From the NCBI GenBank assembly GCA_016790285.1, contig JAEUPJ010000050.1:124001-188000 (forward strand): 64,000 nucleotides of DNA, written 5' to 3'. A program made the translations under genes and the position numbers. The notes beneath the pieces are model-generated. The model had not been told where the DNA came from and searched no databases. It saw nothing but the letters and a program-made list of their open reading frames with translations. Each line of letters begins with the position of its first letter. Within the stretch, counting starts at the first letter, position 1. This document shows positions 1-12,085 of this stretch, one piece after another. This stretch comes from Roseateles sp. GTDB taxonomy: Bacteria > Pseudomonadota > Gammaproteobacteria > Burkholderiales > Burkholderiaceae_C.

Positions 1-2
1 TG

Positions 3-2178
<2,176 letters not shown>

Positions 2179-2193
2179 TCACAATGGCCTGCC

Positions 2194-2712
2194 ATGAAGA
2201 CCTCCATCGCCCTGCACGCCGGCCCGGCGGTTGGCTTCGAGCAGCCCTTCGAGATGCTGCTGGCCTGCCACGAGCGCGTGCAGCGCAGCCTCGACCTGCT
2301 GCAGCGCCTGCAGGCCCACGTGTCCACCCACGGCGCCGACGCCCAGGCCCGCGAGGCCGCGACCGACGTGCTGCGCTACTTCGACATCGCCGGCCCCCTG
2401 CACCACCAGGACGAGGAACGCCACGTGCTGCCTCGGCTGCGCGCGGCCGGCCAGGGCGAACTGGCGCAGCGCCTGGCCAGCGACCATGCGGAGATGACGC
2501 GCCAGTGGGCGGCCCTGCGGTTGCCGCTCGCCGACCTGGCCGCCGGCCGAACGGCAGCGCTGAGCGCGCAGGCCTGCGTCGCCTACGCCCAGCTGTACGC
2601 CGCACACATGGCCGCCGAGGAAGCCGAAGCCTTCCCTTGCGCAGCTGAGGACCTCTCCGAGGGCGAGCGCGCCGGCATGGGCGCCGAGATGGCCGCCCGC
2701 CGCCGCAGCTGA
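2194..2712 (+). CDS. Hemerythrin-like HHE-domain protein
   Basis: A 172-residue cytoplasmic protein with spaced histidine/glutamate pairs of a four-helix HHE cation-binding fold: MLLACHERVQRSLDLL, a central HHQDEERHVLPRL, an H-E pair in ASDHAEMTRQW, and AAHMAAEEAEAF near the C-terminus. Such proteins bind a di-iron or single metal centre and are linked to oxygen, NO or iron handling. Nearby nitrite reductase genes make an NO- or oxygen-related role conceivable, but that is inference. The start is the ATG at 2194 just after ligA's divergent start. A much longer frame running through here from 442 is an antisense shadow of ligA that happens to continue into this gene. Confidence 0.85.
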   Translation: MKTSIALHAGPAVGFEQPFEMLLACHERVQRSLDLLQRLQAHVSTHGADAQAREAATDVLRYFDIAGPLHHQDEERHVLPRLRAAGQGELAQRLASDHAEMTRQWAALRLPLADLAAGRTAALSAQACVAYAQLYAAHMAAEEAEAFPCAAEDLSEGERAGMGAEMAARRRS

Positions 2713-2715
2713 GGC

Positions 2716-3837
2716 TCAGTCGGCAAGCCGCTCGCGGATCTGGCGGCGTGCCTCGTCCGCGCCGAGCAGTGCTTCGACACAGGGGCCGTCGATCAAACCG
2801 CGCGCCACCTGGTTGCGCAGCTCCTCGGCACAGCGGGCCTCGTCCCAAGGCGCCTTGTAAGGCCGGGCGGACGACAGCGCGTCGTACATGTCCGCCACCG
2901 CCACGATGCGCGCTGGCACGGGGATGTCGGCCATCGCCAGTCCACGCGGGTAGCCACTGCCATCGCCGCGCTCATGGTGGCCAGCCACCACCTCACGCAT
3001 GATGATGGCCGCCGTGTCGCCCTGCAGCCCGAGGTCGGTGACGATGTGGTCGATGAGTTCCTCCCCGATGGCCACATGCTGTTGCATGAGCTTCCACTCG
3101 TCGGCGTCGAGCTTGCCGGGCTTGAGCAGGATGGCGTCGGGGATGCCGACCTTGCCAATGTCGTGCAGGGGCGAGAACAGGTGCATGTACTCGATGACCT
3201 CGTCGTTCAGCCCGTACCGCTCCGCCACCCCGCGGGCGATCAGGCGCGAGTACTTGGCCATGCGCTCCAGGTGCCGGCCCGTCTCCACGTCGCGGATGCG
3301 GGCCAGGCCCGTGGCGATGTCGACCGCACCAATCAGGTGATGCACCGCCGACAGCCGCAGCAGGTAGAGCTGCGAAATGATGTCGGCGAACTGGTCCAGC
3401 ACGGCGCACACGAGCGGCGGGAACGCGGCGCGCTCCGTCGAGTCGAAGAACAGGAAGGCCGACAGTTCCGTGCCACGAAAGATGGGCAGGGTGTAGCTGC
3501 TGCGGTACTGGCGTGACTTGAGCCAGTCAGTGTGCGCGCTGGCGGTCGGGAAGCTCTCGGCAATATCGTCCACCACGCGCGCTGTGCGCGTCTCTCGCAG
3601 CTGGGTCAGCGACGGCACGCTGGCCAGCGTCGCCTCGTAGCGCTGCAGCGTCGGGCCGCCATCGTTGCTGCTCGCAAACGTCTTGAGCAGGTCGGTGTCG
3701 GGGTCGTAGAGCGCCAGCGCAATGCGGCTGATGAAGGGGTAGCGCGCGAGCAGGATGCTGTGCAGGCTCTGGATGCGTTCTCCGAGCCCGGACTTCTCAA
3801 TCTCGGCGCGGTTCAGGACCTGTTCCGAAGTGCGCAT
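2716..3837 (-). CDS. GAF-like / HD-GYP domain cyclic-di-GMP phosphodiesterase
   Basis: Predicted to hydrolyse cyclic-di-GMP. About 373 residues from the ATG at 3837. The N-terminal half (residues roughly 1-165) looks like a GAF sensor (ISRIALALYDPDTDLLKTFAS ... SSYTLPIFRGTELSAFLFFDS). The C-terminal half is an HD-GYP domain with HDIGK, the linker KLMQQHVAIGEELI and the signature HHERGDGSGYPRGL, so the catalytic residues look intact. This start is preferred because a GGGGG stretch lies just upstream; the longer frame to 3912 would overlap the neighbouring receptor gene. The gene lies downstream of the TonB receptor on the same strand, with about 60 bases between them. Confidence 0.92.
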   Translation of the reverse strand: MRTSEQVLNRAEIEKSGLGERIQSLHSILLARYPFISRIALALYDPDTDLLKTFASSNDGGPTLQRYEATLASVPSLTQLRETRTARVVDDIAESFPTASAHTDWLKSRQYRSSYTLPIFRGTELSAFLFFDSTERAAFPPLVCAVLDQFADIISQLYLLRLSAVHHLIGAVDIATGLARIRDVETGRHLERMAKYSRLIARGVAERYGLNDEVIEYMHLFSPLHDIGKVGIPDAILLKPGKLDADEWKLMQQHVAIGEELIDHIVTDLGLQGDTAAIIMREVVAGHHERGDGSGYPRGLAMADIPVPARIVAVADMYDALSSARPYKAPWDEARCAEELRNQVARGLIDGPCVEALLGADEARRQIRERLAD

Positions 3838-3895
3838 GACGCCCCCATTCGACGCGACCCGCCGATGGTAGGGCGGTCGCCACGCCATGAGGGCG

Positions 3896-5839
3896 TCACC
3901 AACGGCCTTCAATGCCGATACGACAGCTGCGCGGTAATTCTTCCCAGCTGAAGAGGTTTGACTTGGCCGCCAGCCGCTGGTTAGTGGCGTTATCGACGCC
4001 GGCCCGCAGGGTCAGTCCATGCGCCAACGCGACACTGGCATGCAGGTTGACCATCGTCACGCGCGGCACGGCCTGGGGCGGCTGGCCGGCAACGGCAGAC
4101 GCCAGCCGCAGGCCGCTTTGCGTGGTCACGTCGGCGCCCGCACGCCAAGGCCCTTGCCGCCAGTCGGCACGCAGGCCCCAGCTGCGCCGCGCACGTTTTT
4201 CCAGCCACACGCCACGGCCGTCATGGGCGCTGAGCAGGCCGGCCTGGGCCTGCACTGACCAGCCGCCGACTCGCCACCCGGCCGCGGCCTCCAGCCCCTG
4301 GATGACGGCGGTGTCGACGTTGCGGAACTGGTAGGTGCCACTGGCCGGCGTGCCGCTGAGCAGCACCGGCACGATCAGGTGCCGGATGCGGTTGCGAAAC
4401 GCGGTGAGCGACGCCCCCGCCTGCGCCGTGTCCCAGGCCACGGTCGCTTCCGCGTTGTCGTTGGTCTCGGGCAGCAGGCCCGCCTGGCCGACGTAGGTGT
4501 TGGGGCCCTCGTCTTCCTTGTAGTCGGGGTTGATCTGCTTGAGCGTCGGGGCCTTGAAGCCGTGGCCCACGCCGCCTTTCACGACCCAGCCGGCGGCCGG
4601 CTTCCAGACGGCGTAGATGCGCGGACTGAACTCGGTGCCGAAGCGGCTCGCATGGTCGGCGCGGGCGCCGGCGGTCAGGCTCAGCGCGGGTGTCAAGCGG
4701 GCTTCGTCCTGGACGTACACGCCACTGTGCGTGGCACGCGCCTTGCCGCCGGGGAGGCCGGCGTTGGCGAGCTGCTCGTCCCGCAGCTCGAACCCCGCAG
4801 TCAGCAGCTGCGCGGGGCCGACGGGCAGGTTGCCCTGGCCTTCCAGCACGCGGTCGGTGAGTGTGTTGGGCCGCAGCGAGGCCACGCCGTTGGTCTTGAT
4901 GTTGCTGACCGCCAGACGGTTCTCGTACACGCGCAGCAGCGTGTCGCGCGCCTCGCCCCAGTCGGCATCCCACTGCAGGGCGGTGTGGTCGCGTACGAGG
5001 TGGTGCAGGCTCTGGTGGAAGCGCTTCGGGCCCGAGCGCTCGCGGGCATCGAGCCAGCGCTGCTCGTCGCTGTGCCGGCCGTCCAGGCCGAGACGCTGGC
5101 CGGGCGCGGCGCGCCACTGCAGCTTGGCCGCAGCCTCGCGCGGTTGGCGCCCTTCGACGGCGCTGATGCGCGGGTCGGCCGCTGACGGCGTCGATTCGCG
5201 CCGGGCATCGCTGACGGCCAGGCCGAAGTCCACCGACGGGCCGAAACCGCCGCGCAACGCGGCACCCAGCCGGTGGCCGCTGCCGCCGCCGTCGCCGTTG
5301 CGGCCTTCCACGAAGGCGCGCGCCTGCAGCTCGCCGTTCAGCGGCGTGGTGATGACGTTGATGACCCCGCCCAGCGCCTCTGCGCCGTAGAGCACGGACA
5401 TCGGGCCCCGCACCACCTCGATGCGGTCGATGTCGACGGCGCCGGTCCAGTCGAGCTGGAAGTCCGACGAGCCCACGAGACCATCGCTCGCGGAGATGCG
5501 CTGACCGTCCACCAGCACCAGCACGTGCCGCGGGTCCATGCCGCGCAGCGACAGCGACTTGCGCCCACCGGTCGGGCGGCCGAAGGCGGAGACACCGGGC
5601 TCCATGCGCAGGGCCTGCAGCAGGTTGTCGGTGCCGCGCTCGGCGACCTGCTCGGCGTCGACCACGGTGATGGCCGCGGGCGCATCGGCCAGCGGGACCG
5701 CGTGGCGGGTCGCGCTGACAACGATGCGGGGCAGGGCCTGCCTCGCGTCGTCACCGGGTTCGGCGCCGTGCGCCAGCGAAGCAACGGCCAGCGCGAGGAG
5801 CGACAGAGGCAGACGGGGGAGGAAATGCGTCGTGTTCAT
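3896..5839 (-). CDS. TonB-dependent outer-membrane receptor (BtuB/FepA-like)
   Basis: A 647-residue outer-membrane receptor for energised uptake of a chelated metal or cofactor. The signal peptide is MNTTHFLPRLPLSLLALAVASLAHGA. A TonB-box-like IVVSATR is followed by a plug domain (DNLLQALRMEPGVSAFG, LSLRGMDPRHVLVLVDGQRI, VEVVRGPMSVLYGAEALGGVINV). The long C-terminal barrel ends in a terminal aromatic residue (IGIEGRW). It is divergent from nirS and shares a 182-base control region containing an FNR-type box and two palindromes. The substrate is unknown. Haem- or cobalamin-like substrates are possible because cytochrome cd1 production needs haem, but nothing in the sequence proves this. Confidence 0.9.
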   Translation of the reverse strand: MNTTHFLPRLPLSLLALAVASLAHGAEPGDDARQALPRIVVSATRHAVPLADAPAAITVVDAEQVAERGTDNLLQALRMEPGVSAFGRPTGGRKSLSLRGMDPRHVLVLVDGQRISASDGLVGSSDFQLDWTGAVDIDRIEVVRGPMSVLYGAEALGGVINVITTPLNGELQARAFVEGRNGDGGGSGHRLGAALRGGFGPSVDFGLAVSDARRESTPSAADPRISAVEGRQPREAAAKLQWRAAPGQRLGLDGRHSDEQRWLDARERSGPKRFHQSLHHLVRDHTALQWDADWGEARDTLLRVYENRLAVSNIKTNGVASLRPNTLTDRVLEGQGNLPVGPAQLLTAGFELRDEQLANAGLPGGKARATHSGVYVQDEARLTPALSLTAGARADHASRFGTEFSPRIYAVWKPAAGWVVKGGVGHGFKAPTLKQINPDYKEDEGPNTYVGQAGLLPETNDNAEATVAWDTAQAGASLTAFRNRIRHLIVPVLLSGTPASGTYQFRNVDTAVIQGLEAAAGWRVGGWSVQAQAGLLSAHDGRGVWLEKRARRSWGLRADWRQGPWRAGADVTTQSGLRLASAVAGQPPQAVPRVTMVNLHASVALAHGLTLRAGVDNATNQRLAAKSNLFSWEELPRSCRIGIEGRW

Positions 5840-5873
5840 GGCCCGCAGCTTTGCGCGTCACGGGGCGGTCAAC

Positions 5874-5889
5874 CTTGAACGAGTTCAAG
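5874..5889. promoter_or_regulatory. Palindrome CTTGAAC-N2-GTTCAAG, copy 1
   Basis: A perfect 7-2-7 inverted repeat (centre GA) in the gap between the TonB receptor and nirS. A second copy lies 77 bases away, centre to centre, on the nirS side. Two copies of one dyad in a shared control region suggest a dimeric repressor or activator site. It does not match the FNR-type consensus, and I cannot name the regulator. Confidence 0.6.
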
Positions 5890-5913
5890 AACGCACCCCG
5901 CCCCAACGCCGGT

Positions 5914-5927
5914 TTGACCCACATCAA
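5914..5927. promoter_or_regulatory. FNR/DNR-type box (TTGAC-N4-ATCAA)
   Basis: Matches the FNR/DNR consensus TTGAT-N4-ATCAA with one mismatch. It is centred about 101 bases upstream of the nirS ATG and about 81 bases from the divergent receptor start. NirS genes are classically activated by DNR/NNR-type regulators through such boxes, and a gene for one lies at 8088-8777. Confidence 0.7.
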
Positions 5928-5950
5928 CACGCCCGCATCCGCCGCCAAAA

Positions 5951-7761
<1,811 letters not shown>

Positions 7762-7770
7762 GGAGCAGCC

Positions 7771-8079
7771 ATGAGAACGACGCTGTTGATTGCCACCCTG
7801 CTGGCCGCGGCCGGCGCTGCGCAGGCCGGGCCGGACGAATCCCTGGGCAAGGCCGGCTGCGTGGCCTGCCATTCGCAGGACAAGAAGATGGTGGGCCCGG
7901 CGTTCAAGGAGATCGCCGCCAAGTACCGCGGCCAGAGCGGCGCCGCTGCGCAACTGGCCGACAAGGTGCGCAAGGGCGGCAAGGGCGTGTGGGGGCCCAT
8001 CCCGATGCCCCCCAGCGGCCCCGACAAGATCAGCGACGCTGACCTGAAGGCCGCGCTGGAGTGGGTGCTGGCGCTGTGA
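7771..8079 (+). CDS. nirM: Cytochrome c551/c552-type electron donor (NirM-like)
   Basis: A 102-residue class I cytochrome c. The signal peptide MRTTLLIATLLAAAGAAQA is followed by the haem site CVACH (residues 30-34) and the conserved MVGPAFKEIAAKY. The Met ligand loop is PIPMPPSGP. It follows nirS by nine bases with GAGGAG at the nirS stop codon, so the two are almost certainly co-transcribed. Small cytochromes of this type donate electrons to NirS in the periplasm. The gene symbol is assigned from context and family resemblance. Confidence 0.87.
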   Translation: MRTTLLIATLLAAAGAAQAGPDESLGKAGCVACHSQDKKMVGPAFKEIAAKYRGQSGAAAQLADKVRKGGKGVWGPIPMPPSGPDKISDADLKAALEWVLAL

Positions 8080-8087
8080 GACGCTGG

Positions 8088-8777
8088 CTACGGCCCGGCC
8101 GCGTGGCGCGCGAGCGCCGCGGGGTCCGGCAGGTGGATGTCGCGCCGGTCGATGCGCAGCAGGCCGGCGGCTTCCAGCTCGTGCAGCACGCGCGAAAAGT
8201 ACTCCGGTGTCAGCGACAACAGCGACGCCACCGTCGCCTTGGCCGCCGGCAGGCTCACCACGGCCGGCACGGGCATGTCGGGGTTCACGTCACGCAGCAG
8301 ATAGCCCACCACACGCTGCAGGCCCGATTGCAGCGCACTGGCCTGCACGTCCTGCACGAGCCCATGCAGGCGGCGTGACAGGCCCGCCAGCATGCCCATC
8401 GCGAAGGCGGGGTCCTGCCGCACCTCCTGCAAGACAGCCGCGCGGGGCACCTGCACGAGCAGGGTGTCCTGCAGGGCCTGTGCATGCACCGGGCACGGTC
8501 GCTCCATGAACACGAGGGCTTCGGCGAAGCTCTGCCCGGTGCCCACCAGTTCGATGACCTTCTCGTTGCCGCTCGGCGCCGTCATGTAGAGCCGCACCTG
8601 CCCGCGCGCCACGATGAAGACAGCGTCGCAGCGCTGGCCCGCCCAGAGGACGGGTTCGCCGCGCGCCGCCGTGGTCAGCCGGCACTGGGCCGCCAGACGC
8701 TGCAGGGCCGCGTCGTCCACGTCCGCAAAAAGGGGCTGGTGGCGGAGGAACTGGTGGAGGTTGAAGGGCGCAAGCAT
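8088..8777 (-). CDS. dnr: Crp/Fnr-family regulator, DNR/NNR-like
   Basis: A 229-residue transcription factor with an N-terminal cyclic-nucleotide-type beta-barrel (PVLWAGQRCDAVFIVARGQVRLYM), a long dimerisation helix and a C-terminal winged helix-turn-helix. The recognition helix TPEYFSRVLHELE keeps the E..SR pattern used to read TTGAT half-sites. It lacks the N-terminal cysteine cluster of FNR, so an NO-responsive, haem-binding DNR-type sensor is more likely than an iron-sulfur oxygen sensor. The gene converges on nirM with eight bases between stop codons. A perfect FNR-type box lies upstream of its own start. Confidence 0.87.
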   Translation of the reverse strand: MLAPFNLHQFLRHQPLFADVDDAALQRLAAQCRLTTAARGEPVLWAGQRCDAVFIVARGQVRLYMTAPSGNEKVIELVGTGQSFAEALVFMERPCPVHAQALQDTLLVQVPRAAVLQEVRQDPAFAMGMLAGLSRRLHGLVQDVQASALQSGLQRVVGYLLRDVNPDMPVPAVVSLPAAKATVASLLSLTPEYFSRVLHELEAAGLLRIDRRDIHLPDPAALARHAAGP

Positions 8778-8827
8778 GGGGGTGGTGTTCCGGACCCGGA
8801 TGCTGCCGCCGCCACACGTGCCGCGAG

Positions 8828-8841
8828 TTGATGCGGATCAA
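8828..8841. promoter_or_regulatory. Perfect FNR/DNR box TTGATGCGGATCAA
   Basis: An exact match to TTGAT-N4-ATCAA, centred about 57 bases upstream of the dnr start. This suggests autoregulation or control by another FNR-family protein. The rest of 8842-9153 holds no gene I can support. Confidence 0.75.
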
Positions 8842-9153
8842 GCGACGCGGCGGCACGCCGCGCCCGGACGGCATGAGCCGACGATGGCTGAGCATGCACG
8901 CCCATTCCGGTTGCAAAACTACGTTGCCACCAAAGTCTTCCCCGCGTAGAAAAGGTCGAAATCCACTGGCGCATGAGCACCATTTTCGGGACAAGCAAAC
9001 CCGTTAAGTAGTTTTCCTACATTCTTTGTCGAAGGTTCTGCCTAGAGTCCACGTACTTTCCGGCAGGGCCGGGAAGGCGGCCAGGCGTGCAGTCCACTGG
9101 CCGGCACAGCCGCCCCGCCATGAGGGCGGCGTCAACCACACCGGAGACAAACC

Positions 9154-9306
9154 ATGCAAAAGCTGCCCTCGAGCCGCCGGCTCGCCCACGCCCTGACGCT
9201 GACCGCCAGCGCCGCCCTCGCTGCCTTGGCCGCACCCGCCCAGGCGCTCAACCCCAACGCCGCCTCCGTGCAGATGTTCGAGTGGAGCTGGCCCGACATG
9301 GGGTGA
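9154..9306 (+). pseudogene. Truncated alpha-amylase gene (5' end only)
   Basis: Fifty codons remain: a signal peptide (about 32 residues ending APAQA) followed by ASVQMFEWSWPDM, the conserved first strand of a secreted GH13 alpha-amylase. The frame then hits TGA at once, and the following sequence does not resemble amylase. The last recognisable codon is at about 9297-9300, and a repeat found three times in the next 1.4 kb begins within about ten bases. The simplest reading is that insertion of a genomic island cut the gene. The rest of the amylase is not in this window. A GTAG-N5-CTAC dyad at 9008-9020 could be its old operator. Confidence 0.75.
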
Positions 9307-9308
9307 TC

Positions 9309-9337
9309 TCGGTTTCGGTGCAGGAACTGGGGTTAAG
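9309..9337. repeat. Island-boundary repeat, copy A
   Basis: The sequence TTTCGGTGCA followed by GGAACTGGGGTTAAG matches copies B (10599-10629) and C (10685-10715) with few differences. It sits directly at the breakpoint of the amylase gene, the expected place for an element end or recombinase-binding site. Nothing gene-like is seen between it and 9463. Confidence 0.7.
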
Positions 9338-9463
9338 AACCTAGGGTAAGCCCGCGCAAAACACTGCCTCCTTCTCAAGGTGGCCGCCGTGGCCGGCGAC
9401 GCCTTGCTGGACCTCGGCAATCGGTTTGCGAGCAAGCGCCAGCGGCGCCGAATGCCGCGGCTG

Positions 9464-10468
9464 TCAGCTCGGCTCCCTCCAAATAGTCCGCTTGTACTCC
9501 GGTCTGGCGGAGATTAGCCCCGCTTCCCTGATGAGCCTCGCCACCTCCTCCTGGCTCAGCTGGATGCGGCGCTCAAGGAAGAGTCTGGGTTCAGGAGCTC
9601 TGCGGAAGAACGCTGGCCAAGGCGCCTTGTCCTGGACCCACGAAATGTCGAGCTGTTCCGTCCAGACTCGATCGCGCGTCGGCGTCACGGTCAGCACGCC
9701 AGCTAGGCAGTGGGCCAGTTCCCGCAACGGTCCTGGCAGCAAATGCCACATGACGCGTGTCAGGGCCGCGTTTTCGCCACCGAGCGTGCCCGGCATGTTC
9801 TCGTCAAGCGTGATGAGGCACCAATACCGACAGTCCGCCGGACGATGAGCGAACTCCGGCACCACCTGCCAATACGCCATGCCTGCGCCGCCCTGGCGCG
9901 TGTCGATTGCGATCGACGACCACCCCGAGGCAGTCAGTCTTGCGGAGTCGGCGACCGTCGCTGCGCTCGCATGCCACGGCTCCCATCGTCCGGTGATCGC
10001 GTCGAAGACTTCCACGTGCTCCAGCAGCACCCCGCCGACATGGAAGTCGCTGCTGTCCTCTTCGACGCCGCCCACCTTCCAGATCAGCTCGGCTCGGCCG
10101 GGCAAGTGATCGTCCTCAGCGAAGGTCCATCCCTCAAGGGACCGATGAACGGTGCCGCGAGGGACCCTCATCAAGACCATTGGATGCTCCGATGCCCGAG
10201 TGCGCCAGTCCTGAAGGCCGTCCTTGAAGGTGCGCCAGAAGGACAGACGGAAGATGGCTTGGTGGGGCGCGCGGCGCTCATCGGCGGCGAGCAGCTCAAC
10301 GTGCGGGTGCCGGTCGCCTGTGTCCCAGCGTCTGGGCCGAAGCAACGTATCTCGCCGGATGGTGCGTACTCCCATCAACGAATCGACCCTGTAGAAGAAG
10401 TCGTCGGGTTGTTCGGTATCGACGTCTTGAATCTGGCGCCAGAACTGAGCTTCGGCGTTGGTCCTCAT
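9464..10468 (-). CDS. Hypothetical protein, 334 residues
   Basis: A long frame with strong GC bias at third positions, flanked by boundary repeats A and B, so it belongs to the element inserted in the amylase gene. The protein is soluble, acidic in its first third and tryptophan-rich (QFWRQIQDV, LIWKVGGVEED, MAYWQVVPEFAHR). It ends in a basic region (RLIREAGLISARPEYKRT). No signal peptide, membrane segment or family motif is recognised. The start at 10468 is the first ATG and has only a weak AGGA nearby. Function unknown. Confidence 0.6.
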   Translation of the reverse strand: MRTNAEAQFWRQIQDVDTEQPDDFFYRVDSLMGVRTIRRDTLLRPRRWDTGDRHPHVELLAADERRAPHQAIFRLSFWRTFKDGLQDWRTRASEHPMVLMRVPRGTVHRSLEGWTFAEDDHLPGRAELIWKVGGVEEDSSDFHVGGVLLEHVEVFDAITGRWEPWHASAATVADSARLTASGWSSIAIDTRQGGAGMAYWQVVPEFAHRPADCRYWCLITLDENMPGTLGGENAALTRVMWHLLPGPLRELAHCLAGVLTVTPTRDRVWTEQLDISWVQDKAPWPAFFRRAPEPRLFLERRIQLSQEEVARLIREAGLISARPEYKRTIWREPS

Positions 10469-10598
10469 GTCCTAAATCCCATGACCAAGTCAGTCCCCCG
10501 GAGGGCGTCGGAATGACGCCGTGGCAACGATAACGCCGCGCGCATCGCTTCGGACCACGGGCATCACGATGTGCGAGGACCGCTCGGTAAATAGCCCG

Positions 10599-10629
10599 CG
10601 TCGTTTTCGGTGCAAAAACTGGGGTTAAG
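10599..10629. repeat. Island-boundary repeat, copy B
   Basis: CGTCGTTTTCGGTGCAAAAA then CTGGGGTTAAG. Nearly identical to copy C 86 bases downstream (both preceded by GCCCG) and similar to copy A at the amylase breakpoint. All are in the same orientation. Confidence 0.75.
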
Positions 10630-10684
10630 ACGGCGCAGCTTCTAATTAAATCAACAACTTACGAGATTTGCCAAAAACCGCCCG

Positions 10685-10715
10685 CGTCGTTTTACGTGCA
10701 AAACATGGGGTTAAG
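10685..10715. repeat. Island-boundary repeat, copy C
   Basis: CGTCGTTTTACGTGCAAAAC then ATGGGGTTAAG. A direct repeat of copy B. It lies just beyond the 3' end of the KfrA-like gene. The 265-base gap 10469-10733 holds copies B and C and no gene I can support. Confidence 0.75.
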
Positions 10716-10733
10716 GTCACCAGCAATGAGGTG

Positions 10734-11780
10734 TCAGCCGGTCGACGCGGCCTTGCCTTTGGACTTGCTCGCCGGCGACTGCCCGATGCGTTCCAGCACG
10801 CCCTTCACGACGTCGGCTTGCGTCTGGGCGGCTGCCTCGGCGGCCGCCAACAACCGCTCAAGCTCGCCGTTTCGGCGCTCGAGCGCCTCGGCCGTTGATT
10901 GGAGGGTTTCGTACTGCCGCACGGCTTGAAGGGCTTGGGCGCGGAGGTCTTCGACGAGCTGGTTCTGGACCGCCAGGCGCTCACCGGCCGTCTTCAGGTC
11001 ACGGAGTTGCTCATCGAGCTGCCTGCGCTCAGCACGCGCGGCGGTCAGCAGCGCCAAGGCGTCTACCTTTTCCTGCAGCGCCGTCCGAAGTTCGCCCTGT
11101 TTGCTGGCCAGCGCTTCAGTCGCCGTCGCTACCTCTCGCTGCAGGTACTGCAACTGTTGCTCGTGCTGACGTGCTTCGCGATCCCGCTGCTCCTTCGATG
11201 CCGCACGGAAGTGGTCGAGCGCCTGGTGGGCGTGCTCGTGTTGCTTGCCGAGCTCCACGGCATGGGCCTTGGCGGCAGCAAGCTGTTCCTGCAGCGCGGT
11301 CACCTGCGTCGTCAACTGTCCCGTCGTCTGAGCGTGCTCAAGGCGAAGGACATCCAGCTCGCCCTGAACGCGCAGCCCCGCTGCCTTGGCGTCAGCCGCC
11401 TCTACTTGTCGGGCTTCAGCCTGGCGCAGTGAGGCTTGTGACTCGGCCAGCGCTTTCTCACGCGCCTCGGTGAGGCGCTTGACCTCTGCAGCGTGCCCTT
11501 CCTTCAGCACGTCGAAGCGCTCTTGCGATTCGAGCTCCAGACGGGCTGCCAGGTTGTTGACCAATGCCTGCAGCTGCTCGCTGACGGAGGTCCGTGGTGC
11601 CTGACTACCCCCGCCACCTTCTTCGTCCTCGATTTCCTTGACCAGGCGCGAGATGGTGCTTTTTGAGCCGGTGTTACCGAGGTGAATGCGGATGGCATCA
11701 ATGGACGGGTGGTGCCCGGCCTTCAACAACGCCAGTCTCGCCGCCTGCACTTCGCGCTTCGTGATGCCTGATCTCGCCAT
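10734..11780 (-). CDS. KfrA-like coiled-coil DNA-binding protein
   Basis: 348 residues from the ATG at 11780 (TTG and GTG codons lie slightly upstream). The N-terminal 50 residues (GITKREVQAARLALLKAGHHPSIDAIRIHL, then STISRLVKEIEDEEG; quoted as two motifs) match the helix-turn-helix of the KfrA_N family. Residues about 75-335 are a nearly continuous coiled coil rich in Glu, Gln, Ala and Leu. KfrA proteins are plasmid- or island-encoded, autorepressing and thought to aid segregation. A related protein type also occurs next to integrase operons in some genomic islands, but no integrase is present here. The 7-5-7 dyad at 11793-11811 is a probable autoregulatory operator. Confidence 0.8.
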   Translation of the reverse strand: MARSGITKREVQAARLALLKAGHHPSIDAIRIHLGNTGSKSTISRLVKEIEDEEGGGGSQAPRTSVSEQLQALVNNLAARLELESQERFDVLKEGHAAEVKRLTEAREKALAESQASLRQAEARQVEAADAKAAGLRVQGELDVLRLEHAQTTGQLTTQVTALQEQLAAAKAHAVELGKQHEHAHQALDHFRAASKEQRDREARQHEQQLQYLQREVATATEALASKQGELRTALQEKVDALALLTAARAERRQLDEQLRDLKTAGERLAVQNQLVEDLRAQALQAVRQYETLQSTAEALERRNGELERLLAAAEAAAQTQADVVKGVLERIGQSPASKSKGKAASTG

Positions 11781-11792
11781 GTCTGCCACCAA

Positions 11793-11827
11793 TTACGTAT
11801 GTGGTACGTAACGACAGTATTACGTAA
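11793..11827. promoter_or_regulatory. Probable KfrA operator: TTACGTA dyad plus third half-site
   Basis: TTACGTA-N5-TACGTAA is a perfect inverted repeat at 11793-11811, and a third TTACGTAA lies at 11820-11827. The cluster starts 12 bases upstream of the KfrA-like ATG. KfrA-type proteins repress their own promoters by binding dyads in this position. The rest of the gap to 12085 shows no gene. Confidence 0.65.
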
Positions 11828-12085
11828 CACGAAATGCACGTCAACGGCGAATCGTCCTCCTGGCCGGCACGTTAGATAATTGGAAGTTATCTGTTCTGCT
11901 AGGACTCGGACTCCATCAGCGGGCGCTTTGGACGCACGAAACCCTGAAAATCTCAAGGTTGAGAAGGCGGGGCGAACGGCATGGGGAGTCCGCTGCCATC
12001 AACGCGGCAGCGCAGACGGCGCTCAGAACTGATGAGACCTGGAAAAGGTGCCGGGCCCGCGGGACTCGCCTGCTGCCGCCAACGT

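Noticed and set aside
9301-11827. Integrase-based island (GInt or RIT type) recombination module
   Set aside because: No tyrosine or serine recombinase gene is present in the window, so only a KfrA-like protein and repeats can be reported.
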